Notes: generated from the sequence alone by a model not told the origin. 45,273 nt of DNA from Methanarcanum sp963640855 (GCA_963640855.1 CAVIAJ010000011.1:1-45273), one strand, 5' to 3'. Positions 8,297 to 16,854 are shown, numbered from the stretch's first letter. Program-made: numbers and translations.

Positions 8297-8407
8297 ATGT
8301 CCGAAAAGAAAAGGAAGGAAGTTACGGTAAAAATCATTGCCGTAGCTATCGTACTGATTTTCCTTGGAACAGCCCTCGTTGCAGGCATCAGTGTCTTCAT
8401 CAAATGA
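8297..8407 (+). CDS. 36-residue single-span membrane peptide
   Basis: A very short gene: a basic N-terminus (MSEKKRKEVTVK) is followed by one hydrophobic helix of about 22 residues and a short FIK tail. The charge pattern predicts the N-terminus inside the cell. Evidence that it is real: an A/T box TTTTTAAA (8268-8276) lies about 22-29 nt ahead of the ATG, the spacing of other leaderless promoters here, and a hairpin follows. No function can be assigned; it resembles in style the small single-pass proteins that pack against larger membrane complexes. Confidence 0.55.
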   Translation: MSEKKRKEVTVKIIAVAIVLIFLGTALVAGISVFIK

Positions 8408-8449
8408 GCGGTAGCGGTTGAATGTATCTGCCCGGAATCACCGTATTTA

Positions 8450-8464
8450 CGCCGGTATCCGGCG
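8450..8464 (+). terminator. Small GC hairpin after the 36-residue gene
   Basis: CGCCGG (8450-8455) and CCGGCG (8459-8464) with a 3-nt loop, 43 nt past the stop codon. No T run follows directly, so termination is only a suggestion. Confidence 0.35.
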
Positions 8465-8507
8465 GGTACTTTCCGAGATCGGAATGATGTTCACGAGTGA
8501 ATAAAAA

Positions 8508-8524
8508 TTAAGCTTTGAGCTTAA
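8508..8524. repeat. Palindromic intergenic repeat, copy 1 (short form)
   Basis: TTAAGCT, 3-nt loop, AGCTTAA: the core of the TTAATTAAGCT palindrome family found again at 11.0-12.0, 13.5 and 17.8 kb. It lies in the 286-nt spacer between the 36-residue gene and the ribonucleotide reductase; apart from this, the hairpin at 8450 and an A/T-rich TTAAAATA box (8654-8661), nothing else is recognisable there. Confidence 0.45.
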
Positions 8525-8693
8525 CTGCCATTATTAATATTATTGGATAAAATATCATTCGGATTATCCTTTTTATGATAAAAATCGATGTAGCCAGAGT
8601 GAAAAAACCTTGATTTTTAACGAAAAAACAGTTAACAAATCCAACCATGAAGGGTTAAAATAGGGTGAGGACTTTCCATGGGATGGTGCGCTT

Positions 8694-10931
8694 ATGGACA
8701 TAAAACAATGGCTCGGTGAAGACAATACCCTCGGTATCGACATATGGCAGAAGAAGTACTGTTACGAGGGCGAGTCGTTCGATCATTGGTTGGATCGTAT
8801 TTCAGACGGGGATAAGGAACTAAGGCAGCTTATCGTCGACAAGAAGTTCCTTTTCGGCGGAAGAATCCTCGCAAACAGAGGTCTTCACAAGACCGGACTG
8901 AAGATTACGCTCTCCAACTGTTATGTCGTAGCACCTCCGGAGGACTCGATCGAATCGATCTTCGAGACTGCCGGTAAACTCGCAAGAACATTCAGTTACG
9001 GCGGCGGTGTCGGTATCGATATCTCCAAATTGGCGCCGAGAGGAGCGAAAATCAATAACACCGCATCGGAAACATCCGGAGCCGTGTCGTTTACGGATTT
9101 GTTCTCAATGGTTACGGGACTCATCGGTCAGCACGGAAGGAGAGGCGCGCTTATGCTCACAATCTCATGCGACCATCCCGATCTCGAGGAGTTTATGTCC
9201 GTCAAAACGGATCTGGACAGAGTAACCAAAGCAAACATGTCCATCCGTGTATCGGATAAGTTCATGGAAGCCGTCAGGGACAAGAAAAAGTATATGCAGA
9301 TTTTCGAGCGTCCCGAGACCAACGATATCACCAAGAAAGAACTCGATTCACACGAATTCTTTAAGAAATTATGTTACAACAACTGGGATTACGGAGAACC
9401 CGGATGTCTTTTCTGGGACAGGATCGAAACATGGAATCTTCTTTCCGAATTCCCCGATTACCACTACGCAGGAACCAATCCGTGTGCGGAAGAACCTCTT
9501 CCCGCAGGAGGCAGCTGTCTTCTCGGAAGCATGAACCTTTCGAACTTCGTCGACGAGGACGGTTACTTTGACGAAGAAGAATTCAGAAGATGCGTCGGAA
9601 TCTGCGTAAGGGCACTTAACGGCGTACTTGACGAAGGACTTCCCTTACACCCGCTCCCCGAACAGAGGGAATCGGTTCGCGACTGGAGACAGATCGGTCT
9701 CGGAATCATGGGTCTCGCCGATATGCTGATCAAGATGGAGCTTACATACGGAAGCAGAGAAGCCATGGACTTCTGCGACAGGCTGGGAGGAATCATGGCC
9801 GATGAGGCAATGAAAGCATCCGCACTCCTCGCAAAGGAAAACGGAGCATTCCCCAAGTGCAACATCGATTACGTCCTTGCTTCACCGTATTTCATTCACA
9901 ATGCTTCCGAGGAAACAAGAGAACTCGTTAAGAAATACGGTCTGAGGAACTCACAGTTACTTACAATCGCACCTACGGGTACACTTTCGACAATGCTCGG
10001 AATCTCCGGAGGTATCGAGCCTATCTTTGCCAACTATTACACAAGAAGGACAACTTCCCTCTCGGATCATGACGAATATTACAAGGTATACACACCTGTT
10101 GTGAAAGCATACATGGACAGACACGGCGTAACCGACGACCGCGATCTTCCCGCATTTTTCGTCACTGCTCAGAATCTCAACTACAAACAGAGGCTCAACC
10201 AGCAGGGAACATGGCAGATGCACATCGACGCTTCAATCAGTTCTACAGTGAATTTACCTGTCGAATTCCCCGAAGAGGATGTTTACGATCTTTACATGTA
10301 CGCATGGCAGATCGGCTGTAAGGGTGTAACGGTCTTCAGGGACGGATGCAAACGTCTCGGTATTCTTACTACAAAAGAGGAAAAGAAAGAAGAACCTCAG
10401 CCCAAGAAGAAAGAGAAGAGAGGATTCGTCGAGAATGTCGAAGACGATGTGGTCGGAAAGAAGAGAAAACTCGTCACCGGATGCGGAAGTCTTCACTGTA
10501 CCGCATTCTTCGATCCTTCGGACGGTCAGTTGCTTGAAGTATATCTCAACAAAGGTTCGGCAGGCGGCTGTAACAACTTCATGATCGGACTTTCGAGAAT
10601 GATCTCACTCGCCACAAGAAGCGGATGTGAAATCAATGCAATTGTCGATCAGCTTAAGAGCTGCGGTTCCTGTCCTTCGTTCGTCGTACGTACGCACACT
10701 CAGCACGATACCAGCAAAGGTACCTGCTGTCCGATGGCCGTAGGTCACGCTCTCATGGATATGTACAAAGAAATGCAGAGAGAAATCAACGGTACAAAGT
10801 TCATCGAAGAGAAGAAGGAAGACTCTGCGCAGAAGAAGATTACAAATCCGTGCCCCAAGTGCGGCGAGGAACTGGAATTCCAGGGTGGCTGCAACACATG
10901 CAAAAACTGCGGTTGGAGTAAATGCGACTGA
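8694..10931 (+). CDS. nrdJ: Adenosylcobalamin-dependent (class II) ribonucleotide reductase
   Basis: A 745-residue class II enzyme that reduces ribonucleotides to deoxyribonucleotides using a B12-generated thiyl radical. Key residues are visible: Cys76 (SNCYV) and Cys275 (GGSCLLG) form the reducing pair, Cys264 in the N-P-C-A-E motif (262-266) is the thiyl site with Asn262 and Glu266, and APTGTLSTMLG binds the substrate phosphate. There is no ATP-cone at the N-terminus. The C-terminus holds a four-Cys zinc ribbon (CPKCGEE...CKNCGWSKC). A Lys/Glu-rich linker near residues 560-585 joins the barrel to the C-terminal part. Start ATG 8694 is the first in-frame Met; the ribosome-binding site is weak. 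Two hairpins follow the stop. As an oxygen-independent enzyme it suits an anaerobe. Confidence 0.96.
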   Translation: MDIKQWLGEDNTLGIDIWQKKYCYEGESFDHWLDRISDGDKELRQLIVDKKFLFGGRILANRGLHKTGLKITLSNCYVVAPPEDSIESIFETAGKLARTFSYGGGVGIDISKLAPRGAKINNTASETSGAVSFTDLFSMVTGLIGQHGRRGALMLTISCDHPDLEEFMSVKTDLDRVTKANMSIRVSDKFMEAVRDKKKYMQIFERPETNDITKKELDSHEFFKKLCYNNWDYGEPGCLFWDRIETWNLLSEFPDYHYAGTNPCAEEPLPAGGSCLLGSMNLSNFVDEDGYFDEEEFRRCVGICVRALNGVLDEGLPLHPLPEQRESVRDWRQIGLGIMGLADMLIKMELTYGSREAMDFCDRLGGIMADEAMKASALLAKENGAFPKCNIDYVLASPYFIHNASEETRELVKKYGLRNSQLLTIAPTGTLSTMLGISGGIEPIFANYYTRRTTSLSDHDEYYKVYTPVVKAYMDRHGVTDDRDLPAFFVTAQNLNYKQRLNQQGTWQMHIDASISSTVNLPVEFPEEDVYDLYMYAWQIGCKGVTVFRDGCKRLGILTTKEEKKEEPQPKKKEKRGFVENVEDDVVGKKRKLVTGCGSLHCTAFFDPSDGQLLEVYLNKGSAGGCNNFMIGLSRMISLATRSGCEINAIVDQLKSCGSCPSFVVRTHTQHDTSKGTCCPMAVGHALMDMYKEMQREINGTKFIEEKKEDSAQKKITNPCPKCGEELEFQGGCNTCKNCGWSKCD

Positions 10932-10978
10932 GGGTGAAAACCCTCTTTCGCAGTCCTTCCGGACTTTTCATTTTTTCA
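10930..10978 (+). terminator. Double hairpin terminator after nrdJ
   Basis: First stem GAGGGT/ACCCTC (10930-10935, 10940-10945) with a GAAA loop overlaps the stop codon; a second stem AGTCC/GGACT (10952-10956, 10961-10965) with a TTCC loop is followed by TTTTCATTTTTTC. The second has the look of an intrinsic terminator. Confidence 0.7.
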
Positions 10979-11018
10979 ACATTTTACTCCGTTTTTCATT
11001 GTTTGACATTGGTATGAA

Positions 11019-11176
11019 ATTAATTAAGCTGATAGCTATACTTAGTTAATTAATATCGCTGTAACAAAACAGGTAATATTAACACTGTTAGCAATATTTT
11101 ACAAATCGATCTTTAATTTTGAAAGTATGCAATTTGTTAAGCTGAATACATTATTAAGTTAATTAATTACAAATTG
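11019..11176. repeat. Palindromic intergenic repeat, copies 2 and 3
   Basis: Copy 2 (about 11019-11054) is an imperfect palindrome: ATTAATTAAGCTGATAGC facing TTAGTTAATTAAT. Copy 3 (about 11130-11176) has outer arms CAATTTGT/ACAAATTG around TTAAGCTGAATA and TTAAGTTAATTAATTA. Both match the half-element TCAGCTTAATTAATTACAA or its complement with a few differences. Confidence 0.55.
11078..11091. repeat. TTAACAnTGTTAA palindrome, copy 1
   Basis: ATTAACACTGTTAG; exact inverted counterpart of the copy at 11525-11538. The form (two 6-nt half sites around one base) is that of a dimeric DNA-binding protein's site. Confidence 0.4.
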
Positions 11177-11190
11177 AATATTCAACACAT

Positions 11191-11205
11191 ATTAACATTG
11201 TTAAT
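11191..11205. repeat. TTAACAnTGTTAA palindrome, copy 2
   Basis: ATTAACATTGTTAAT, a perfect palindrome around the central T, about 100 nt from copy 1. Confidence 0.45.
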
Positions 11206-11524
11206 TTTGATAAAATCTTCAGATTGAGGAAAAACAACCGTTTTGAATTTTCTGAAAATAACGGATTATCGATTATGTTCTTCTTTTCGTTATGTTTTGC
11301 AAAATGTCCTGAAATCAGTGGTTTTCGGTTCAATCTTCGGAAATGTTCTGAAAAAATCGCATTCAGAAATGCCCCGTAAATCGAATAAATTACGTCAAGT
11401 CATACATCTTATCGTTTACACTCGATTATCGATTTAAGGGTTGTTTCCGCTTGACTAATCAAAAATCGATTTTCAGGGCAATTATTGATCTCAGAATTAC
11501 AAGGTAATTCATGAAAATGATTTA

Positions 11525-11538
11525 CTAACAGTGTTAAT
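11525..11538. repeat. TTAACAnTGTTAA palindrome, copy 3
   Basis: CTAACAGTGTTAAT, the reverse complement of copy 1, ending one base before the N run. Confidence 0.4.
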
Positions 11539-11539
11539 T

Positions 11540-11549
11540 NNNNNNNNNN
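11540..11549. other. Assembly gap (10 N)
   Basis: Ten Ns interrupt the AT-rich region. The bases after the gap (ATTAATTTGTAATTTG) match the end of the repeat half-element, so the assembler probably broke inside a repeat and the true gap length is unknown. Confidence 0.95.
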
Positions 11550-11594
11550 ATTAATTTGTAATTTGAAAGTTGTATTTTGTATTTTATTTATCAA

Positions 11595-11613
11595 GTAACG
11601 TAATTTACGTTAC
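11595..11613. promoter_or_regulatory. Perfect 19-nt palindrome, possible protein-binding site
   Basis: GTAACGTAA-T-TTACGTTAC. A perfect inverted repeat of 9-nt arms around a single base in otherwise low-complexity DNA; operator- or origin-like. It is not a member of the TTAATTAAGCT family. Confidence 0.4.
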
Positions 11614-11818
11614 AGCTTAATTATTATTGGTAAAAATGTCGAGTAAGCGCAAAATAAGGTAAAATTGTGCTATTTTCAAAATTTTCGTGCATAATCAAAT
11701 TGATAAACGGGGTACCGTCGTGGACGAAATTGGGGCTCTGCAACAAGAAAAAATGTCATTTTTCGGTAATTTTTGATAAAATTGATGTTTTTCGATTGGA
11801 TGATTGATAATAATAAAC

Positions 11819-11982
11819 TCAATTAAGCTATCAGCTTTATTAATTACAAACTACCATCGATGTTACGAATATCTGATAAAAATTATTTCAATAAAGCAAC
11901 CAGCTTAATTTTTAATTTTGATTGAGTGATGTAAATATTATTTAATTGAGTTAAGCAATCAGCTTAATTAATTACAAATTAA
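11819..11982. repeat. Palindromic intergenic repeat, copies 4, 5 and 6
   Basis: Three copies at about 11819-11851, 11888-11920 and 11941-11982, spaced about 60-70 nt. Each has a left arm like AATTAAGC and a right arm like CAGCTTAATTAATTACAAA. The right arms of copies 4 and 6 share ATTAATTACAAA exactly with copy 3. Confidence 0.55.
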
Positions 11983-12175
11983 CACTTGAAGTAATTTAGT
12001 TAAACCTAAATCGTAAAACGGAACGTGATGAACTCAGATCCGTTCTCAACGACAATTCTCAAACGTCGATTTTATCAAAAATACAATTGATATCCAAAAT
12101 GCGGAAATTACTGCAAAATTACCTGTAGATTTTGCAGACAACAATCTATTTCACTTATCAGATTATTTTTTCCTC

Positions 12176-13453
12176 ATGAAGCGCGATCTGTACGCCGAAC
12201 TTCTGAAGTGGAAAAATTCAGAAAATCGGAAACCTCTCATCATCCGCGGCGTGAGGCAATGCGGCAAGACATACCTTATGAAGCAATTCGGTGATGAGCA
12301 ATACGGCAGCGTTGCGTATCTGAATTTCGAAGACAAAAATCTCTGCAAATTCTTTGACAGCGATTTGGAACCGAAAAGAATCATTTCCGTTCTTTCAATC
12401 TATCTGAACAAAGACATTACTCCGGATACGCTGATCATATTCGATGAGATACACGAATGCGGACGTGCGGTAACATCTCTGAAGTCATTCAGGGAATCTG
12501 CGCCGGAATACAGCATCATCTGTGCTTCTTCACATCTCAATCAATGCAGATGCTCATTCCCGGTCGGAAACGTTTCTTTTCTTGACCTATATCCGATGAG
12601 TTTCAGAGAATTCGTCAGAGCATCCAATGAAAGACTCTACAATCACATTATCGAAATCAATGAACCCGATGAAATCACAAAGGAGAAACTGAAACCTCTC
12701 AACACATAGTATCTCGCCGTCGGCGGAATGCCCGAAGCAGTATCCAAATGGATAGAAACGAAAAATATGGCAGAAGTCGATAAAATTCTGTCAGAAATAT
12801 CGGAGTCATACAAACTTGATTTCCTGAAGCATGTTCCTGATAAAGATATTAAAAAAGTGAACAGAATCTGGGATTCTATTCCGTCTCAATTGGCAACGGA
12901 AAACAGGAGGTTCTTCTTCGGTCATGCAGTGAAAGGTGCAAGATCGAAAGATCTCGAAGATTCTCTGCAATGGCTGATCGATGCAGGAATGGTTTACAGG
13001 TTACCGAAGATTGAGAGAGTCGGAATTCCTCTTTCGTCGTTTGATTCCGATAATATTTTCAAGATTTATATGATGGATGTCGGAATACTGAGATACATGG
13101 CAGAGGTTTCCGCCGCTCAGATTACCGAGGAGAAGATCGACCCTCTGTTCCGCGGAGGTTTGATTGAAAACTACGTTATGTGTGAACTTTCTGCATACGG
13201 ACACACAGGACAGGGTTTTTGGGGTTCGGGCAATCTGGCGGAGGTTGATTTCCTGATTACTTTGGATTCGGGAATAATCCCTATTGAAGTCAAAAGTAAG
13301 GACAGATACCGTGCGGCAAGCCTCAGAGAGTACATCGACAGATATTCTCCCGGGAAAGCAATTGTTTTTTCCGGTAAGGATTACAGCGTAAACGGAGATG
13401 TTTTCACCATTCCGCTGTATTTTATTTGGATGATTTGCAGTCTGGTTGCCTGA
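12176..13453 (+). CDS. AAA ATPase with DUF4143 C-terminal domain, interrupted in frame by UAG
   Basis: One continuous frame from ATG 12176 to TGA 13453 except for a single TAG at 12707-12709 (codon 178). The first part has Walker A (RGVRQCGKTYL), Walker B (LIIFDEIHEC) and the FPVGNVSFLDLYPMSFREF block; after the TAG the frame continues at once with YLAVGGMPEAV, a hallmark of this family, and ends with the DUF4143 nuclease-like fold (FRGGLIENYVMCEL, EVDFLI, PIEVKSK). Total length of 425 positions matches the family. Either UAG is decoded (pyrrolysine is known in Methanomassiliicoccales) or this is a nonsense mutation. The stretch CASSHLNQCRCSFPVG appears a few residues shorter than the usual sensor region, which hints at decay. 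These ATPases are often linked to mobile or toxin-antitoxin-like loci. Confidence 0.75.
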
Positions 13454-13477
13454 TGCGGTAATTGTCTTTGATAAGTA

Positions 13478-13519
13478 TTGTAATTAATTAAGCTGATAAC
13501 TTAACTAAATTAATTATTA
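13478..13519. repeat. Palindromic intergenic repeat, copy 7
   Basis: TTGTAATTAATTAAGCTGAT then TTAACTAAATTAATTATTA, the reverse complement of copies 4/6. It sits between the convergent ends of the ATPase and the VTC-domain gene. Confidence 0.6.
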
Positions 13520-13549
13520 TCAGAAAATTAAAACTAAAAAAACAATGCA

Positions 13550-13581
13550 GGCAGACACCGTCATTTCCGACGGCATCTGCC
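13550..13581 (-). terminator. Terminator of the VTC/DUF4956 operon
   Basis: Stem GGCAGA/TCTGCC plus CCGTC/GACGG with a CA/CA internal loop and a 6-nt apical loop. Read on the minus strand it is followed by a T-rich run (GTTTTTTTAGTTTTAATTTTC), the form of an intrinsic terminator. Confidence 0.7.
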
Positions 13582-13602
13582 GCATCCGAAATCGTTTTTA
13601 CA

Positions 13603-14289
13603 TCACGGATTTGCCAGAACAAGTTTCCTGTATGCTGTGCCGTACTTGGAGAAATGCCCCGGGTACAGGGATGCTTCAGAAAGAGTGCGTGTCAGCCAGA
13701 GAGGTATTGCCGCACCTGTCTTTATCTCCATTATCATACATCCGTCGGGAATCAGACATAATCCTTCATCGGAACCGATAACATCGGTATTTTCAACGGA
13801 TGCCCTGACATCTGTATCAAACGTAATTCTCAGATCCGAATCTGTTGATCTGTAAGAATCACGTTCGTAATGCATTGCAATTTTCGGAGCCAGTGTGGGA
13901 TAACGGCTGCGGAAAGCTTCGATTTCACGTCCGATCTGCGTACAGACTTCTTTCTTCCCTTCAAGTAACGACTTTGCATCGTCTGCAGGAAGTGAGATTC
14001 TGCGTTTGTATGTCACCGAATCATACTTTTTCTTTATCTCTACGAAGACCGGATCATCGGGATTTGCGGAATATCTCCTGATGCGCAGTTTTTCTTTGTA
14101 TGCCGGATGCGAAGCGGAATGAATTGCAAGTGTGTACGCATCCGTGTCGTAATAGACGTTATCTATCGAATTGTGCGCGTACTTATCGTCAATCATCCTT
14201 CCGCCGAAAGAATCGGTTATCCGACGATACTGATCTCCGTCGATGATGTATTTCAGCTCATAGCGTCTGAACACGCTCTGATATCCCAT
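13603..14289 (-). CDS. VTC domain-containing protein (polyphosphate polymerase-like)
   Basis: A 228-residue protein with the VTC/CYTH-like tunnel domain: the opening VFRRYELKYIID, then RIRRY, EIKKKYD and the late EIKT motif, with alternating basic and acidic residues that line the tunnel in triphosphate enzymes. In yeast the VTC4 domain makes polyphosphate from ATP; in bacteria stand-alone VTC proteins sit beside DUF4956 membrane proteins and are annotated as polyphosphate polymerase domain proteins. Activity here is inferred. It starts 2 nt after the DUF4956 stop with a GGAG ribosome-binding site, so it belongs to the same operon, and is its last gene. Confidence 0.82.
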   Translation of the reverse strand: MGYQSVFRRYELKYIIDGDQYRRITDSFGGRMIDDKYAHNSIDNVYYDTDAYTLAIHSASHPAYKEKLRIRRYSANPDDPVFVEIKKKYDSVTYKRRISLPADDAKSLLEGKKEVCTQIGREIEAFRSRYPTLAPKIAMHYERDSYRSTDSDLRITFDTDVRASVENTDVIGSDEGLCLIPDGCMIMEIKTGAAIPLWLTRTLSEASLYPGHFSKYGTAYRKLVLANP

Positions 14290-14291
14290 TT

Positions 14292-14975
14292 TTACAGCTC
14301 CGTATACTGAGACTGAGCGTGACCCAACGATACCTCAAGATTTCCGTTTTTACAGCGGATCTCATCAATCATCGCTTTTTCATCGCATCCTTTTACCGTT
14401 TCAACCTCGTAGGTCAGTCTGTACATACTGCCCATGTTGACTGTTTTCACGGATGTGCATTCATGTCTTACGGTGTATTTCTCAAGAATATCCGTAAACG
14501 CATCCTTGAAATCGAGATCTTCGGGGACCGTAATGCGTAATGTCAGGGGTGTCTTTTCAGACTGTCCCGATGAAATTACGGTGTATGCGATACAAATTCC
14601 GCACATTATCGCAGTGAACAATACCGCATAACCGAGGAATCCCATTCCGATTAGAAGTCCCGTACTCATTGCGAGAAAAATCATTCCGATTTCTTTGGCT
14701 GTACCCGGAGCGGAACGGAAACGTACGAGGCTGAAAGCACCCATAACCGCTATTCCCGCACCGATGTTGCCGTTTACGACCATAATTATGACGGTAACAA
14801 CGGCAGGAATCGTTGCGATTGTGAACATCAGACTTTGGGAATATTTGCTGCGGAAGCGGTAGACTGCCGCTATAAGCACACCGACAAACAATGCGCATGC
14901 GAGACAGCTCAGGAAAGAAGTCGGTTCTATCGATACGCTTCCGGAACCGAATATGCTGTCGAACGGAAACATCAT
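14292..14975 (-). CDS. DUF4956 integral membrane protein
   Basis: A 227-residue protein with about four hydrophobic helices in its first 140 residues and a soluble, ferredoxin-like C-terminal part (about residues 145-227). The conserved block AGIAVMGAFSLVRFRSAPGTAKEIGMIFLAM is the DUF4956 hallmark (shown here only as the family cue, SLVRFRS). ATG 14975 is chosen: it follows the preceding gene's TGA by 1 nt and has GGAG at the right distance, whereas an upstream start would overlap that gene. DUF4956 is commonly paired with VTC-domain proteins; together they may form a membrane-bound polymer synthase or channel (inference). Confidence 0.82.
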   Translation of the reverse strand: MMFPFDSIFGSGSVSIEPTSFLSCLACALFVGVLIAAVYRFRSKYSQSLMFTIATIPAVVTVIIMVVNGNIGAGIAVMGAFSLVRFRSAPGTAKEIGMIFLAMSTGLLIGMGFLGYAVLFTAIMCGICIAYTVISSGQSEKTPLTLRITVPEDLDFKDAFTDILEKYTVRHECTSVKTVNMGSMYRLTYEVETVKGCDEKAMIDEIRCKNGNLEVSLGHAQSQYTEL

Positions 14976-14976
14976 A

Positions 14977-16854
14977 TCAGCTCCAGTAAACTCCGTTGCC
15001 GTCAGCACCGGAATATGATGTTGCCGTCGATATTACTGCGGAAGACGAACCGAGATAGACAACCAATGCGTTGATCGATGCCGTAGTTTTCAGTGCGGTT
15101 ACTGTCTGACCGTTTACGGATACTGTTGCGTACTGCCCGGATGTGAGTCTTACGGACGAATACGAACCGACGGAACCGAAGTTCTTACAGTTGACGCATT
15201 CTCCGGACATACCTCCGCTTTGGGAAATGCCGATCAGCCTTCCGCCGGTGTAAGTGTATCCGTTTTCGGTATCTATTGCGGAATCCGAGGCCCCGTTACT
15301 TACTACAGATACGTCGCCTCTGGACATTACGAATCCGGAATATGCGGTCCGTGAATTGGAATCCAAACCGTCTCCGCCTGCGCGGATGAGTATCGTTCCG
15401 CCTGAGATCGAAATTCCCGTACCCGAAGTACCTGTGGAGTTGAATCCGTCATCGGTTGAAATCACGGTGATGTTCCCGGATGTAACCGAAATTGTGCTGC
15501 CTTCGATACCTTCGTAACATTCTGCGATGTTTACGGTACCGCCGTTTACGGTGACCGCACCGTCTGCGTGAATACCGTCGTCACCTGATTTCAATGTGAG
15601 ATTTCCGCCATCGACAGTAACGGTTCCGTCGCTGTGAACGGCATCGTCTTCCGAAGATACCGTGAATGTACCTCCTGAAATGAGGATATAAACGTCTGCT
15701 TTGATGCCTTTCATCGAAGGACTGTCGCTGTCGTCTCTGTCATTCCAATTGTCCGGGTTTCCGTCGGGCATCCATCCTCCGGGACCTCTGCCCGCTATTA
15801 TATTCGATGATTCGGATGCAGAAGATGCTGATGATGTGTAGGTGTATCCTGCGTATGAGCCCGTTGTAATTGCGATGTTCAGTTTACCTTCGGTCAAGCT
15901 GAATTCCGCGGAATAAACTGCATCGATGCCGTCATACATTGCCTTAACCGTCAGTGTAAGGTCTCCGTCATCGGTGTTGATTGTAACTCTGCCTTTCTGT
16001 ACAGTCGTACCGTCGTCTTTTGTCTTGAGTTCGTTATTCGATGTTTTGATACCGTCTCCGTTCTCTGCAGTCAGTGTTATGATTCCCGATGTAATTGTGA
16101 CACTGTCGTTGCCTTTGAGTGCGTTATCCTGACAGATTACCGTCAAAGTCAGATTATTGATATCAAGATCGTCTTTGGAATGGATGCCGTTGTTGTTTTC
16201 GCTGTTTACGTATAACGAACCGCGTCCCTGAACATCCATGTCGCATGTTGAGTAGACTGCAGATGAAATCAGAGTATCATCCGTGATTTCCGATCTCTTA
16301 TCGTAAATGCTGTTCTCGGTTCCTTTTTTCGCCGATAATGTAAATTTGTCGGCGGAAGTTGTAACAACGGGAGCTTCGAGACTGCTTGCGATTGTTACGC
16401 CGTTGAGAACCAGTTTGAATTCGAGTGATCCGTCGATATTTATGACTATGTTACCGTTCAGCATACCTGAAATCTCACATTCCGTATCAACAGATGCGCC
16501 GGTGAAAGTAACTGTTTTTTCACTTCCGTTTGATGTTATTTTGTGACATTCGGTACCCGTAACGTATGTTATCGTGAAACCGTCAATCGATGTGACCGTA
16601 CTGTCTGATGAGTCTGCCGAACCGCTTCCGGACTGTGAATCGCTTTTTTCCGTTGTTTTATCGGATGATGCACCTTCATCTGCCGAAGAACCATCTTTTT
16701 CCGATGTTCCTCCGCTGTCGGGTGTGTTGTCGTATGTGTCTGTGTTCTGTGTGCCTGTTTCCGTATCGCCGTTGATGACGTTTACGGCTGCAATCGCCCC
16801 TCCGACCGCTGCGGCCGCCAGAAGCAATGATATGATTATCGCTGTTGTTTTCAT
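14977..16854 (-). CDS. Secreted Cthe_2159-type carbohydrate-binding beta-helix protein
   Basis: A 625-residue exported protein. An N-terminal hydrophobic segment (residues 4-24) acts as signal or anchor, followed by a low-complexity Ser/Asp/Thr/Gly linker to about residue 90. The rest is a repeated beta-helix with many GDDGIHADG, EDDAVHSDG, STDDGFNS and GGDGLDSN turns. Such DD-G-(I/V/F)-(H/N) repeats bind calcium in the Cthe_2159 family (cellulose/pectin-binding, PF14262). The family is common in gut and cellulolytic Clostridia, so transfer from bacteria is plausible. It lies second in the operon with good SD (GGAAGG) and precedes DUF4956 and VTC genes. Likely role: attachment to plant or mucus polysaccharide, or surface coat (inference). 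Confidence 0.82.
   Translation of the reverse strand: MKTTAIIISLLLAAAAVGGAIAAVNVINGDTETGTQNTDTYDNTPDSGGTSEKDGSSADEGASSDKTTEKSDSQSGSGSADSSDSTVTSIDGFTITYVTGTECHKITSNGSEKTVTFTGASVDTECEISGMLNGNIVINIDGSLEFKLVLNGVTIASSLEAPVVTTSADKFTLSAKKGTENSIYDKRSEITDDTLISSAVYSTCDMDVQGRGSLYVNSENNNGIHSKDDLDINNLTLTVICQDNALKGNDSVTITSGIITLTAENGDGIKTSNNELKTKDDGTTVQKGRVTINTDDGDLTLTVKAMYDGIDAVYSAEFSLTEGKLNIAITTGSYAGYTYTSSASSASESSNIIAGRGPGGWMPDGNPDNWNDRDDSDSPSMKGIKADVYILISGGTFTVSSEDDAVHSDGTVTVDGGNLTLKSGDDGIHADGAVTVNGGTVNIAECYEGIEGSTISVTSGNITVISTDDGFNSTGTSGTGISISGGTILIRAGGDGLDSNSRTAYSGFVMSRGDVSVVSNGASDSAIDTENGYTYTGGRLIGISQSGGMSGECVNCKNFGSVGSYSSVRLTSGQYATVSVNGQTVTALKTTASINALVVYLGSSSAVISTATSYSGADGNGVYWS

Larger units (their letters stand above)
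10979..12175. other. 1.2-kb AT-rich gene-free region packed with palindromes
   Basis: No supportable gene lies here. The stretch is strongly A/T-rich and contains at least five copies of the TTAATTAAGCT palindromic repeat, three copies of a TTAACAnTGTTAA palindrome, a perfect 19-nt palindrome (11595-11613), a 12-nt AAAATCGATTTT palindrome near 11462, and two CGATTATCGAT motifs (about 11265 and 11422). It also has a 10-N assembly gap. The content would suit a replication origin, a partition site or a nest of decayed repeat elements; no initiator gene lies in the window to decide. Confidence 0.6.

Noticed and set aside
8408..8693. Cobalamin riboswitch ahead of the B12-dependent reductase
   Set aside because: No B12-box-like conserved core was found; only small hairpins are visible and such riboswitches are not expected in archaea.
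11243..11437. 64-codon frame in the AT-rich region
   Set aside because: Non-ATG start, no promoter or ribosome-binding site, composition of random AT-rich DNA.
12001..12060. C/D box small RNA (GTGATGA seen at about 12025)
   Set aside because: Only a C-box-like motif is present; no matching D box (CTGA) at a suitable distance.
10979..12175. CRISPR array
   Set aside because: Repeats are palindromic, variable in sequence and irregularly spaced, without uniform spacers, and no cas genes are present.
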